Below are positions 7,456 to 16,618 of a stretch of DNA of 43,265 nucleotides, one piece after another. Origin of the DNA: Planctomycetaceae bacterium (GTDB taxonomy: Bacteria > Planctomycetota > Planctomycetia > Pirellulales > Thermoguttaceae); assembly GCA_012719125.1 (NCBI GenBank), contig JAAYAY010000276.1, positions 1 through 43,265 on the forward strand, in the 5' to 3' direction. The position numbers and the translations under genes were made by a program. How positions within the stretch are numbered: the stretch's first letter is position 1; each line of letters starts with the position of its first letter. The notes beneath the pieces were generated by a model that saw only the letters and a list, made by a program, of their open reading frames with translations, searched no databases and was not told the origin of the DNA.

Positions 7456-9837
7456 CTACACCATGTCGCCCCATTTTCGCAGAATCCATTCCATGACCAG
7501 GAGCGTGAGAAACGCCAACAGGACAAACCAGCGATTCCACAGAGGGGTTGGCGGCAGCGATTCAACGGGTACCTGGCGACCTTGGGGAAGATCGCGAAGC
7601 AGACGGTCGGCCGTTTCGAAAGTATAGAAACGCCCTCCGGTCCGTTCGGCCGCGCGGCGCAGTCCGACGGCATCCATTTCGATCCGTTCGAATTCGCCGG
7701 GCGGCGCGGCCACTCGGAAGTCGACCGAGGGTGCCACTCCCTCCACCGTTGGAACTGCGAGCCAGGCGTGGTATTCGCCCACGCTCGGCCGTGGCAGGGT
7801 CGCCTGGAAGACCGCTTGCCCGGCCACGCTGCGGCGCAGGTTGACGCGCTGCATCTGCCGCCCCTGCTGTTCGACCACCACGGTCACTCCGTCGTCGGCG
7901 GCCGGGGCGCGGCGAGGATCGTCGAAGCGGACTCGCAGCGTCACCGATTCGCCCTGCTGATACTCGCGGCGGTCCGTGAGCAGGTCGGCGCCGCTGCCGG
8001 AATCGGACAGTTTCGACCGGCACAGATCGCGGACGGTCTGAATCCAGTAACGAGCGTAGAAGACGTCGCCGACGCGGTATCGCCATCGCCAGGTCTCGTC
8101 GGTAGCGTGGAACAGCACCTTTCCCGCCCCGACATACTGCATGACAAACGCCGGCAGCGGCGATCCGTCGGGGCCGACCGTATCGCTGCGAGTGGCCAAC
8201 ACGCGAGCACCCGGCTTCAGGTCGGGGGCATCGGCCATCCAGTAAACCCCCGGCAACCTGTCCCAGATATCGCTCGATTCGGCCGGCGAATCGCCCAGTT
8301 GCATCCCCGGATTCATCAGCCCGAGTTCTGTGGCCACGATTTGAATCGGCTCGGTGAGCGGCGTCTGTTCCACGGGAACCCGGACCGTCGACGCCCGGAT
8401 CGGCAGCAGGTCTTCGAGGACCGTGCCGCGATAGGCCAAAGGCATGTAACGCGGCCCGGCGATACACACCAGGGCGCCTCCCTTGCCGGGTTGGTTGACG
8501 AAGTCGGCCACATTCTGGAGCATGGCCGGATTGAGCAGGCCGGGGTCGACGTCGCCCAGGACGATCACGTCGTACTTGAACAGCTCCTCGCGCCGAACGG
8601 GGAAACTCCGCAGCGCCGTCGCATCCTGCTCGGCGTATTCGAGGTCGGCTTCCTGTAGGACCGTATCCAGCTCCACCGTGCCGTCGCGTTTGAACATGTT
8701 GCGCAGGTAGCGGAATTCGTAACTGGGATAGGCATAGGCGAGCAACACGCGGATCTTCTCCTTTCGGACCCGAACGACTCGCTCGCGCCGGTTGTTGTCG
8801 GTTTGCTGCTCGCCTTCCTGCGGTTCGATTTCGACGACGAAGCGGAACTCGCCTTCTTCGGTCGGCCGGTACGGGATCCGATGCGTGTCCGTCTGGCCTG
8901 CCGGGGGAAGTTTCACCGTTGTACGAGCCAGTTCCTCGGTCTGATCGAGCCGCCGCAGGACGACCTCGACTTCCTTCCCCTCGAAGCCCGTATCGCCGAC
9001 GCGGAATTCGAACTGGACCATGTCGCCCACAAACACGACGTCTTCGACGAGCAGGTCCGTCAGTTGGACGTCGCGGACGGGCTGCTCGTCGCCGAGCCCG
9101 ACGCAAAACACCGGAACGCCTCTTCGGACGGCCCACTCGGCCGCATCGTCGAGCGACGGGCCCTGAGTGTTGACGCCGTCGGTCAGCAGGACGACTGCCG
9201 CCGGCGCCATCCCTCGCAGGTCGTCGAACACCGCCCGCAAGGTCGTTCCCAGCTTGGTCGATTCGCCTTCGGCGGCCCGCGCCCGCAGTTCCGCCACAAG
9301 CGTCTCCGGTTCGGCCCCTTGGGCGCGGGCCTGTTCGGTCGTGTAGTAGACTCGCATCTTGTGATCGTCGCGCATCGATCGGAGCACTGCCCCGTCGTTC
9401 TCGCACAGGAACGCCCGAGCCTGGTTAAAACGCGACACTTCCTCGAATCCGGCCTGTTGCAGGCGGCTTCTGATCTTCTCGAGTCTGCCGGCCTCGTAAT
9501 GATCGGCCGTGGTCATGCTCAGCGAATCGTCGACGACGATCGCCATGTACGGCAGCCCCGTCAGGTGCAGGAGCAGGACGAACTGGGCCAGCATGAAGAG
9601 GACGATGGCGATCAAGGCCATGCGATTGACCGCCAGGAGCATGCGGAACCGCTTGGACGATTCGGGATTATCGCGGGCGTAGTTGACGAGCACGAAAGCG
9701 GCGGCAAACAGCACGAACAGCAGCGTCACCCAGGACGGCCAGTTCCACGTCTGCTCGAGGCTCCAGCCGGCCCCCTCTCCGGGGCCCGTCTCGATCCCGA
9801 GCAGTTGCTCGATCCAATGGGGAAGCCGGTTGCTCAT
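7456..9837 (-). CDS. VWA-domain membrane protein of the MoxR operon
   Basis: This 793-aa protein has two N-terminal transmembrane helices (about residues 36-53 and 73-92), then a von Willebrand A-type domain beginning MAIVVDDSLSM. The metal-site pattern D103-x-S105-x-S107 is complete. A glutamine-amidotransferase-like middle region follows (VLLAYAYPSYEFRYLRNMF, YDVIVLGDVDPGLLN, without an evident catalytic Cys). A C-terminal transmembrane helix ends it (WFVLLAFLTLLVMEWIL). This is the usual layout of the second large VWA protein of planctomycete MoxR/DUF58 operons. The ATG overlaps the stop of the upstream BatA-type gene (9834-9837). The VWA domain should face the periplasm between the anchors. 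A chaperone-like role with MoxR is inferred from homologous systems. Confidence 0.85.
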   Translation of the reverse strand: MSNRLPHWIEQLLGIETGPGEGAGWSLEQTWNWPSWVTLLFVLFAAAFVLVNYARDNPESSKRFRMLLAVNRMALIAIVLFMLAQFVLLLHLTGLPYMAIVVDDSLSMTTADHYEAGRLEKIRSRLQQAGFEEVSRFNQARAFLCENDGAVLRSMRDDHKMRVYYTTEQARAQGAEPETLVAELRARAAEGESTKLGTTLRAVFDDLRGMAPAAVVLLTDGVNTQGPSLDDAAEWAVRRGVPVFCVGLGDEQPVRDVQLTDLLVEDVVFVGDMVQFEFRVGDTGFEGKEVEVVLRRLDQTEELARTTVKLPPAGQTDTHRIPYRPTEEGEFRFVVEIEPQEGEQQTDNNRRERVVRVRKEKIRVLLAYAYPSYEFRYLRNMFKRDGTVELDTVLQEADLEYAEQDATALRSFPVRREELFKYDVIVLGDVDPGLLNPAMLQNVADFVNQPGKGGALVCIAGPRYMPLAYRGTVLEDLLPIRASTVRVPVEQTPLTEPIQIVATELGLMNPGMQLGDSPAESSDIWDRLPGVYWMADAPDLKPGARVLATRSDTVGPDGSPLPAFVMQYVGAGKVLFHATDETWRWRYRVGDVFYARYWIQTVRDLCRSKLSDSGSGADLLTDRREYQQGESVTLRVRFDDPRRAPAADDGVTVVVEQQGRQMQRVNLRRSVAGQAVFQATLPRPSVGEYHAWLAVPTVEGVAPSVDFRVAAPPGEFERIEMDAVGLRRAAERTGGRFYTFETADRLLRDLPQGRQVPVESLPPTPLWNRWFVLLAFLTLLVMEWILRKWGDMV

Positions 9838-12038
9838 CGGTGGTGTCCGAATCGTCGTGCCAGGTACGTTTCCACAAACAGCAGTGCCAGGAGGAGATAA
9901 AGCAGATTCTTGGCGAAACTACTCGAGCGGGTCGTCACGCTGGCCGGCTGCTCCGCCATGCGCTGCCAATCGGTGCGGAGTTGGACGTTCACGCCTGCGA
10001 GCACGCCCTGCCGCAGTTCCGCTTCGGTGATCTTGGCCAGGTTGCCCTCGGCCGGGTCGACGTTCACGGCGAACGTCTGCCCGGCGTCCGGGGTGTCGGC
10101 GGGCGCGGCCGAATAGATGCCGCTGACGTCGGTGGCCGCGAAGCTCCAGGTCCCGGTCCCTCCTTCGACTACCAACGGCGTCGTCTCGTTGCGACCGTCG
10201 GGTGTCTGAACGGTGACGGACGTACTCCCGCCGATCCGGGGCAGCGTTGCCCCGATGGACTCACCGACCTCGATGTTGCGGCGCCGGGACTGATCGGCGA
10301 CGGCAAAGGCCAACAATTCCTGCACGATCGGAACATAGCTCGGCAGGACGGGCATCGGAGTCCAGGAAATGTCGGCCGACGTGCCGACAAGGATCACACG
10401 CCCCCGATGGACGGGCCGTTCGACGATCAAGGGGGAGCCGTCGTCCAACGCCGCAACGGTGCGCGAGGCAGAGTTCTCGGGGACTTCGAGGGGAAAACGT
10501 TCCTCGATCGGCGTCGTCAACAGTCCCGATTGCTCTTGTCCCCGAAACACCTCGACGATCGGATGGCGGTACTCCAGGGGGTTGACGGTCCAGCGTCCCT
10601 TGACCGGCTCGGACGCGAGACGAGCCGGAAGCAGGTCGACGCCGCCGGGCGCGGCGCCGCCGAGCACCTGGTTGTAGCGGTCGGCCATGACCCGATCGCC
10701 GAGGAAGAAGACCAGGCTGCCGCCGGCCTGAAGGTACTTGTCGAGCACGAGCGCCTCGCTCCCCGTAAACTGGGCGACGTTGACCAGGAACAGGCACTCG
10801 TATTGGTGCAGATCGAGTTCAAGCAGGGCGTTTTCGCCTGCCACTTCCGGAGCGATGGTTGTGGTGAGGTTCTGCGAAGTCTCCGGCGCGAGGGCGTAGA
10901 CCAGGAAGTCGGTGGCCCGTCCGGCAGCACCGCCGGCGCTCCCGTCGATGCAGAGCACGCGCACCGCCGGCTTCACGGTGACGGCCAGCCAACGGCTATT
11001 GTCGATCTCGAGGCGGTCGCCGGGGGCGGCGATCTCCAAGGTGTGATCGCCGGGCGTGTCAAAACGGTGGTAGAACACGGCCGAAGTGGTCCCGCCCGGA
11101 CTGAGACGTACCGGCTCCTCCGCCGCTCGGCGGCCATCGACGATGAGTTGGACCGGCTGGTCCTTCGCCGAGCGGGCGTAGCTCTGGATCTCGGTCCGGA
11201 CGACGAGGTTCTGCCCGCGAATGGCGAAGGGCTGCTCGGTCTTGAGACCGGCGACCGCCAGATTCTCGGCCTCGCTTTGCCCGAGGTCGATCAGATACAG
11301 TTCGGCGCTCTTGGCCAGCTTCTGGAGACGTTTTCGAACGGCGAGCGTCGAGCTTTGGCCGAGCGACTCCGCGTCCCAGGCGGTGCGGCCGAGGTCGGTG
11401 AGGATGTAGACTTCGTGCCGGGTCAGCTTGGGATGGCGGCGTTTGGTTTCCTCCACCAGCCGTTCGACATGGGCAACGGCTCCTGCCAGGTCGGCGCCCG
11501 TGTGCGGCTGCCGCAGGGCGTCGAGTTCCGCCAGGAATTCACGGGGGACGAGACTCGGCTCCTCGACGACCACGCGAGCCGGGTCCGACATCAACACCAG
11601 GGAGAAGCCATCGCCCTGGCGGCTTTCGTCGACCACCCGGGCGATGAGTTCCTTGGCGGCCCGAAACTGGCTGGTCTCGCCCCGCCGGTAATCCATGGAA
11701 TAAGATCCGTCGAGGAGAAACAGGCGGTAGGTTCTGACTCCCGGCACGAAGGGGACGGCGCCCAGTTCCAGATACGGCTCAGAGGCGGCCAACACCACCG
11801 TGACGACGATCGCCGTACGCAACAGCAACAGCAGCCACTGTTCGAGACGGGTGCGCCTGCGGGCGGATTTCATGGCCGCGAGCAGGTATTGCATCGCGGC
11901 CCAGGGCATCTCCTGATAACGCCGGCGGCTCCACAGATGAATCAGCAACGGCGCAATGCCGACCGCCAGCCAGCCGAGCATCGACGGGCTGAGCAGATCG
12001 AAACCTAGAAGCACCGTTTCTGTCAACATCACGACCAA
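9834..12038 (-). CDS. BatA/VWA-domain membrane protein
   Basis: This 734-aa protein begins with a BatA-type N-terminal domain: a hydrophobic segment (MLGWLAVGIAPLLIHLWSRRR), the motif YQEMPWAAMQYL and a second helix (LEQWLLLLLRTAIVVTVVLAAS). A VWA domain follows with the MIDAS pattern D110-G-S112-Y-S114. The C-terminal half is beta-rich, with a glutamine-amidotransferase-like stretch (VRVLCIDGSAGG, LFLVNVAQF), and it ends in a transmembrane helix (LLYLLLALLFVETYLARR). Start ATG at 12038 is used. ATG at 12029 is an alternative three codons downstream. It follows the DUF58 gene after a 177-bp gap filled by a palindromic repeat and overlaps the next VWA gene by ATGA. Family context: aerotolerance-type (Bat) operons controlled by MoxR ATPases. 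Confidence 0.88.
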   Translation of the reverse strand: MVVMLTETVLLGFDLLSPSMLGWLAVGIAPLLIHLWSRRRYQEMPWAAMQYLLAAMKSARRRTRLEQWLLLLLRTAIVVTVVLAASEPYLELGAVPFVPGVRTYRLFLLDGSYSMDYRRGETSQFRAAKELIARVVDESRQGDGFSLVLMSDPARVVVEEPSLVPREFLAELDALRQPHTGADLAGAVAHVERLVEETKRRHPKLTRHEVYILTDLGRTAWDAESLGQSSTLAVRKRLQKLAKSAELYLIDLGQSEAENLAVAGLKTEQPFAIRGQNLVVRTEIQSYARSAKDQPVQLIVDGRRAAEEPVRLSPGGTTSAVFYHRFDTPGDHTLEIAAPGDRLEIDNSRWLAVTVKPAVRVLCIDGSAGGAAGRATDFLVYALAPETSQNLTTTIAPEVAGENALLELDLHQYECLFLVNVAQFTGSEALVLDKYLQAGGSLVFFLGDRVMADRYNQVLGGAAPGGVDLLPARLASEPVKGRWTVNPLEYRHPIVEVFRGQEQSGLLTTPIEERFPLEVPENSASRTVAALDDGSPLIVERPVHRGRVILVGTSADISWTPMPVLPSYVPIVQELLAFAVADQSRRRNIEVGESIGATLPRIGGSTSVTVQTPDGRNETTPLVVEGGTGTWSFAATDVSGIYSAAPADTPDAGQTFAVNVDPAEGNLAKITEAELRQGVLAGVNVQLRTDWQRMAEQPASVTTRSSSFAKNLLYLLLALLFVETYLARRFGHHR

Positions 12039-12087
12039 CTGGTCCTTGGAGCTTTGCGAGCTTGCTCGTCGCAGGCAGGTGCATGCA

Positions 12088-12162
12088 CGTAGGACAGGAT
12101 TGTATCCTGTCCAGACAGGTTACAAACCTGTCCTACGGCTGAACAAACACGTCCTACGGCTG
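12088..12162. repeat. Cloverleaf-like palindromic repeat (GTAGGACAGG type)
   Basis: Outer arms CGTAGGACAGG (12088-12098) and CCTGTCCTACG (12127-12137) pair perfectly. Inside them are two independent perfect hairpins: GGACAGGAT-TGT-ATCCTGTCC (12092-12112) and GACAGGTT-ACA-AACCTGTC (12114-12132). A partial extra copy of the right end, GTCCTACGGCTG, follows at 12151-12162. The single strand can therefore switch between one long stem and two short stems. It occupies the gap between the DUF58 gene and the BatA/VWA gene. I recognise this as a repeat type scattered in planctomycete genomes. Confidence 0.75.
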
Positions 12163-12215
12163 ATACCACCCCTTCACATCAATCATCCTTTTCCATTTCC
12201 ACCTTCGAACCAATC

Positions 12216-13124
12216 TCATGTGCGCAGCCGTCCGCCTCGTGAGGCCAGGTAGGCCGACAAGGCGACGTCGAAACTCTGGTCGGTCCGCATTTGAACGTAG
12301 TCGATGCGGTGCATGCGGCAGCCCTGCTTCAACTGCCGGATATATGCGTGGAACTCTTTCAGGTAGGCCTTTCGCAGCGACGGAGGATCGGCCAGCACCT
12401 TGGGCAAGTCTTCCAGTCCTTCGAACATGGTCACGCGCCGGAAAGGAAACTCCAGCTCGGCCGGATCGAGCACGTGGAACAGGACCACCTCGTGGCGTTT
12501 GTGGCGGAAGTGTTTCAGCCCTGCCAGCATCGACGGCACGTCGTCGAACAGGTCGCTGAGAACGATCACGATCCCACGTTTGCGAAATCGTTCCGCCAGG
12601 TTGTGAAAGATGGGACCGGTTTCGGTCTTGCTCTGTCCGCCGCTCTCCTCCAGCAAGTGCAGGACCTGCTTGAGTTGCGAGGGATTGCTGCTGGGACGGA
12701 CCAGCGCCCGAATCTCGCGGTCGAACGTAGCCAGGCCGATGCTGTCCTGCTGGTGGAGCACGAGGTAACTCAAGGCGGCCGCCACGCACTTGGCATACTC
12801 GAGTTTCGACAGAGCCGCCTCGTCGCTCCGGTACGACATGCTTTCGCTCGTGTCGAGCAGCAGGTTGCAGATCAGGTTCGTCTCTTCCTCGTACTGTTTC
12901 AGGTAGAACTTGTCGGTCCGGCCGAAGACCTTCCAGTCGACGTAGCGCAGATCGTCGCCGGGCGCATACTCGCGATGCTCGGCGAACTCGATCGAGAAAC
13001 CGTGGAACGGACTTCGGTGCACGCCCGAGACGTATCCTTCCACGATGAGCCGTGCGCGCAGCGCCAACCCCTGGATTCGCGCCAGGATCTGCGGGTTCAG
13101 ATAGGATTCCGCGCTGGGGGACAT
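12216..13124 (-). CDS. DUF58 domain-containing protein
   Basis: This 302-aa soluble protein contains the DUF58 hallmark around residues 44-66 (FSIEFAEHREYAPGDDLRYVDWKVFGRT). It then has a VWA-like fold starting LLLDTSESMSYRS with D91-x-S93-x-S95, so the metal site is intact. It lacks membrane segments, unlike longer DUF58 proteins. It lies 22 bp downstream of the MoxR gene on the same strand, the standard MoxR-DUF58 pairing in which the ATPase and the VWA-type protein are thought to act together in assembly or metal insertion for other proteins. No specific client can be read from the sequence. Confidence 0.93.
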   Translation of the reverse strand: MSPSAESYLNPQILARIQGLALRARLIVEGYVSGVHRSPFHGFSIEFAEHREYAPGDDLRYVDWKVFGRTDKFYLKQYEEETNLICNLLLDTSESMSYRSDEAALSKLEYAKCVAAALSYLVLHQQDSIGLATFDREIRALVRPSSNPSQLKQVLHLLEESGGQSKTETGPIFHNLAERFRKRGIVIVLSDLFDDVPSMLAGLKHFRHKRHEVVLFHVLDPAELEFPFRRVTMFEGLEDLPKVLADPPSLRKAYLKEFHAYIRQLKQGCRMHRIDYVQMRTDQSFDVALSAYLASRGGRLRT

Positions 13125-13146
13125 GATTCGGGCCGCAGAGAGACGG

Positions 13147-14184
13147 TTACTTGAGCACTTCCGGCACGCCTTCGACCGGCATCCTGTCGGTATTGCGATT
13201 GACGTGCTCGATCAAGCGGCGAACGATCTCGTCGGGTTTGACGCCCTCCGCTTCGGCGTTGAAGTTGGTCATGATTCGGTGCCGCAAGACGGGATAGGCC
13301 ACGGCCTGGATGTCGCTCTCGGAAACGAAGAACCGGCCTTGGATCACCGCCCGGGCCTTGCCGCCGAGAACCAGGTATTGACTTGCCCGCGGCCCGGCGC
13401 CCCAACTGACGTAATCGCGAATGAAGGGCGGAGCGCCTTCCTGGTTCGGCCGGGTGTTGCGGGCCAGGGCCAGGGCGTAGCGGGCGATGCCGTCGGCCAC
13501 CGGCACGCGCCGGACGATGTGCTGAAGCTGGATGATCTCGTCCGCCGTCAGCGTGGGGGCCACTTCGGTCGTCACATCGGCCGTGGTCCGCTTGATGATC
13601 TCCAACTCCTCGTCCTCGCCGGGGTAGTCGACGAAGGTGTTGAACATGAAGCGATCGAGCTGCGCCTCGGGCAGGGGATACGTTCCTTCTTGCTCGATGG
13701 GGTTCTGCGTGGCGAGCACGAAGAACGGTTCGCTGAGTTGGTGCCGCTTGCCGCCGACCGTGAGTTGGTGTTCCTGCATGGCTTCGAGCAGGGCGGCCTG
13801 CGTCTTCGGCGGCGTGCGGTTGATCTCATCCGCCAGGATCACGTTGGCGAAGATCGGCCCCGGCAGGAATCGCAACTCGCGGGCCCCGGTCGCCCGGTCT
13901 TCCTGGATCACCTCGGTTCCGGTGATATCCGAGGGCATCAGGTCGGGCGTGAACTGGATGCGACTGAACTGGAGCGAGAGGGCCTCGGCCAAGGTGCGGA
14001 TCATCAACGTCTTGGCCAGTCCGGGAACGCCGACCAGAAGGCAATGGCCGCGGGCAAACATGGCCACGAGCAGCTCTTCGATCACCTGGTGCTGGCCCAC
14101 GATGACGCGGGCCAGTTGGTCGGTGATCAGCCGGGCGGCTTCGTTGAGTTTCTGCACTGCCTGAACGTCGTCGTCTTGAAGCAT
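13147..14184 (-). CDS. MoxR family AAA+ ATPase
   Basis: This is a 345-aa MoxR ATPase with Walker A GVPGLAKT (residues 52-59), Walker B ILADE (116-120) followed by [18 protein letters not shown], sensor-1 region [25 protein letters not shown], and the usual C-terminal lid domain. All catalytic motifs are intact, in contrast to the second MoxR-like protein at 35296. The start at 14184 (MLQDDD...) gives the family's normal N-terminus. A further in-frame ATG at 14265 would overlap the upstream PQQ gene and adds unrelated residues. It lies upstream of the DUF58 and VWA genes, forming the core of the operon. The likely role is ATP-driven remodelling of the VWA proteins or their clients, by analogy with the family. 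Confidence 0.95.
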   Translation of the reverse strand: MLQDDDVQAVQKLNEAARLITDQLARVIVGQHQVIEELLVAMFARGHCLLVGVPGLAKTLMIRTLAEALSLQFSRIQFTPDLMPSDITGTEVIQEDRATGARELRFLPGPIFANVILADEINRTPPKTQAALLEAMQEHQLTVGGKRHQLSEPFFVLATQNPIEQEGTYPLPEAQLDRFMFNTFVDYPGEDEELEIIKRTTADVTTEVAPTLTADEIIQLQHIVRRVPVADGIARYALALARNTRPNQEGAPPFIRDYVSWGAGPRASQYLVLGGKARAVIQGRFFVSESDIQAVAYPVLRHRIMTNFNAEAEGVKPDEIVRRLIEHVNRNTDRMPVEGVPEVLK

Positions 14185-14242
14185 GTCTGCAATTCCGGCA
14201 AGGAGTCTGTCTTGATGTTTTCGGCGCAGGGCGCCTCGGGCG

Positions 14243-16435
14243 TCAGTTCGGCGGAGGTGTGCCAAGAGCCAAGGTGTTTTCAGATTCCACGGGGCGGCTC
14301 TCGGCGGCGAAGGCCGTCAGCCGGTCGGAGGCCGCGATCACGAGTTGCCCCGCCGCGACCAGCAGGTGGCCCCCGCCAGCGCCGCGGGGCGCCAGGTCGA
14401 TTCGTCGCACGAGCCGTGCGGTCCGCTTGTCGAACACGAACACGTCGGTTCTCGTCGGCCACCAGACATGATCGCGAGTCAGGAAGCCGCGTCCGTAGCC
14501 GATCTGTTCGTGCCCTTCGGGCCAATGGCTGCGGACGTGTCCGGCCTCGGCTCCCCGGGCGTGGATCCAAACCAGTTTGCGTCCGCCGGCGATCAGGCAG
14601 TCGTCGCTGACACCGAGAAGGTGAACGACGTCGGCCAGACTGGCCGACGACCGCCAGAGCAACTGGCCGTTGTCGGCGGCAATGGCCAGAATGTGCGGCG
14701 CGTCGGCGGGAGCGACATAAAGGGTGCCGCGGTCGGCCAGGCAGGGCGTGAGGTCGCGAGCCCAGTGGTCGGCCGGCTCGAGCAGATTCCCTTGCAGGGC
14801 CCGCGGATAGGTGGTCAGCCAACGAATCCGTCCGTCCGTGGCAGACAAAGCCGCCACCGCGCCCAGATTCGTACTGAAGTACAGCGTATCTCCGTCCAGC
14901 GTCAGGAGCCCGTTGGTCAACTCGGCAAAGATCCCGCGGGAGGGCGTCTCCGCCGCGCAGACGAATTGTATCCAGCGGCGAGTTCCGGTCCGGGCGTCGA
15001 GACAAGCCACGTGGGCCTGGGGGCGGATTTCACTGCGCCGCATGGCCACGTAGACATCGTCTCCACGTACGAGCGGAGCGCCTTCATAGGCCCAGCCGTC
15101 CTCGGGAACCGCTTTCCAGAGCAGGCGTCCCTGGCTTCGCAGGTCGAGGCAGACCAGGTAGTTCGCCGCCCGAGCCCGTCCGGGCTGTTGCGACAGAACC
15201 GTCACACCGCTTCCCATCCGCGCGTAGAGCCGGCTGTCGGCGATCGTCATCGTGTGCCGGGCCGTGCCCAACCCGTCCGTGTCGAGAACGCCCCCTTCCA
15301 CGGTTCCATAAAGGGGATCGCGAAATGCGGCTCGTGTGCCGTCTCCCCAGGCGGGAAGGCCCGTGGTCGAGTCGATCGCCAGGATCTCCATGGGGCTGCT
15401 GCAAAACAGGAGGTTCCCTGCCACGACCGGATGGCAGGTCAGCGGGGCGGGCTCGTTTTCGGCCACTGGCGGCAGCTTCGGCTCGACGAACAACGAGGGG
15501 CGCTTGTTGGTCATGGGAGGCTCGATCGTCTGCTGCCAGACGATCTGGCCGACCGCCGCAGGCTCGACGACCTGGCGATGCCGCAGCGGCGAACCGGCGA
15601 AGGTCGGCCAGTCGGCCCCTTGCGGCAACTCAGGCCAGGTGCGGCTTTCCTCGATCAGGGCTCTCAAGGCGTCGAGCAGGACGACATCGCCGCCCCCCAG
15701 CCTGCCCCGCGCCCTCGGATGCAGGCGATCGAAATCGACCAACTGCGACTCCGCCTCGTTCAGACGCCCCTCAAAAATGGTCAACATCACGAGCCGAGCC
15801 CGGATCTCCGCCAGGTTCATGTCGGTGTCGGGAAAGGAAAGCCAGGTTCGCGGCGTTCCGTCGGGCGGATCGAACGGCAGGATCCGCTCCCAATAGGACC
15901 GGGCCCGGGCGTAGTGGCCCGCCTGGAACGACGCTTCTGCCAAGGCGGCCAGGGCGTCGTCTCCCCAGTGACTGACAAAGGCTTCGTCGACAATCCGCTC
16001 CAGCGCCGCCAGGTCGCGCCGGGTCTGCCAGGCTTCGAACCATTGGGCGGCGATGGGATCCGCCAGATCCCGATACAATTGCAGCGCTTCCGGCGAAAAA
16101 TCGACCAGCTTCAGGTGGCAGATCGTTCGCGTGGGAACATGTCGGTTGGGAGAGACGGGCAGCAGCTTTTCGCCCGACTCCCCCATCACCTGGCGAATCG
16201 TATCGACGGCCTCGGCCCACTTCCCGTCGACCAGATAGGCATCCACCCGCTCCAGGAGGGTCTGAACGGTACGTCCCGCGTCTTCGACCTGAACGCCGGG
16301 CGCCAGATCGTAACGGCTGGTCACCCCCATGAGTCCGACCTGGGCTCGGGCAGGGACGCATAGCGCGATCGCGACGCACACCCCGCCAAAAGCCAGGGGC
16401 AGCGCAGACGATCGTTCTGATTCCCTTCTTCGCAT
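14243..16435 (-). CDS. Secreted PQQ-like beta-propeller protein
   Basis: This 730-aa protein has a signal peptide ([20 protein letters not shown]). An alpha-helical, TPR-like region follows (about residues 30-250, e.g. [13 protein letters not shown]), then an eight-bladed PQQ-like propeller, visible as repeats such as [46 protein letters not shown] and [14 protein letters not shown]. No PQQ-dehydrogenase catalytic residues were recognised, so it is more likely a binding or scaffold propeller than an enzyme. The start at 16435 is supported by GGAG 7 bp upstream. It is the first gene before moxR (58-bp gap), on the same strand, so it may head the operon. Confidence 0.85.
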   Translation of the reverse strand: MRRRESERSSALPLAFGGVCVAIALCVPARAQVGLMGVTSRYDLAPGVQVEDAGRTVQTLLERVDAYLVDGKWAEAVDTIRQVMGESGEKLLPVSPNRHVPTRTICHLKLVDFSPEALQLYRDLADPIAAQWFEAWQTRRDLAALERIVDEAFVSHWGDDALAALAEASFQAGHYARARSYWERILPFDPPDGTPRTWLSFPDTDMNLAEIRARLVMLTIFEGRLNEAESQLVDFDRLHPRARGRLGGGDVVLLDALRALIEESRTWPELPQGADWPTFAGSPLRHRQVVEPAAVGQIVWQQTIEPPMTNKRPSLFVEPKLPPVAENEPAPLTCHPVVAGNLLFCSSPMEILAIDSTTGLPAWGDGTRAAFRDPLYGTVEGGVLDTDGLGTARHTMTIADSRLYARMGSGVTVLSQQPGRARAANYLVCLDLRSQGRLLWKAVPEDGWAYEGAPLVRGDDVYVAMRRSEIRPQAHVACLDARTGTRRWIQFVCAAETPSRGIFAELTNGLLTLDGDTLYFSTNLGAVAALSATDGRIRWLTTYPRALQGNLLEPADHWARDLTPCLADRGTLYVAPADAPHILAIAADNGQLLWRSSASLADVVHLLGVSDDCLIAGGRKLVWIHARGAEAGHVRSHWPEGHEQIGYGRGFLTRDHVWWPTRTDVFVFDKRTARLVRRIDLAPRGAGGGHLLVAAGQLVIAASDRLTAFAAESRPVESENTLALGTPPPN

Positions 16436-16516
16436 GGTGTCTCCGCCGGAAAACGGCAGCCGGCCCTTCGGGAGCCAAGCGTCCAACCCACTCGGCGAGC
16501 ATCGGCTGACACCGCA

Positions 16517-16543
16517 AGTATATAGGAGACGGGAGTTTGTGAA
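16517..16543 (-). promoter_or_regulatory. Possible sigma-70-type promoter for the PQQ/MoxR operon
   Basis: Reading the minus strand, TTCACA (16538-16543) and TATACT (16517-16522) are separated by 15 bp, about 80 bp before the start codon of the PQQ-like gene. The -10 box is good, but the spacing is short and the -35 is weak, so this is tentative. Confidence 0.35.
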
Positions 16544-16602
16544 AAGAAACCTGCCGCATTGGCCAACCGCCAGGGGCGCAAGTGTTGACAGGGCAAACGT
16601 TT

Positions 16603-16614
16603 AGTCCGCGGACT
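16603..16614. repeat. Perfect 12-bp palindrome AGTCCGCGGACT
   Basis: A perfect palindrome lies 4 bp past the stop codon of the nitrilase-family gene, between it and the PQQ/MoxR operon. It could be an operator-like site or a small hairpin (4-bp stem, CGCG loop). No T-run follows, so a classical terminator is unlikely. Confidence 0.45.
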
Positions 16615-16618
16615 TAGG

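Noticed and set aside
9840-12008. 722-aa open frame on the plus strand
   Set aside because: It is antisense to the BatA/VWA gene and has no recognisable domain. It arises from high-GC codon bias.
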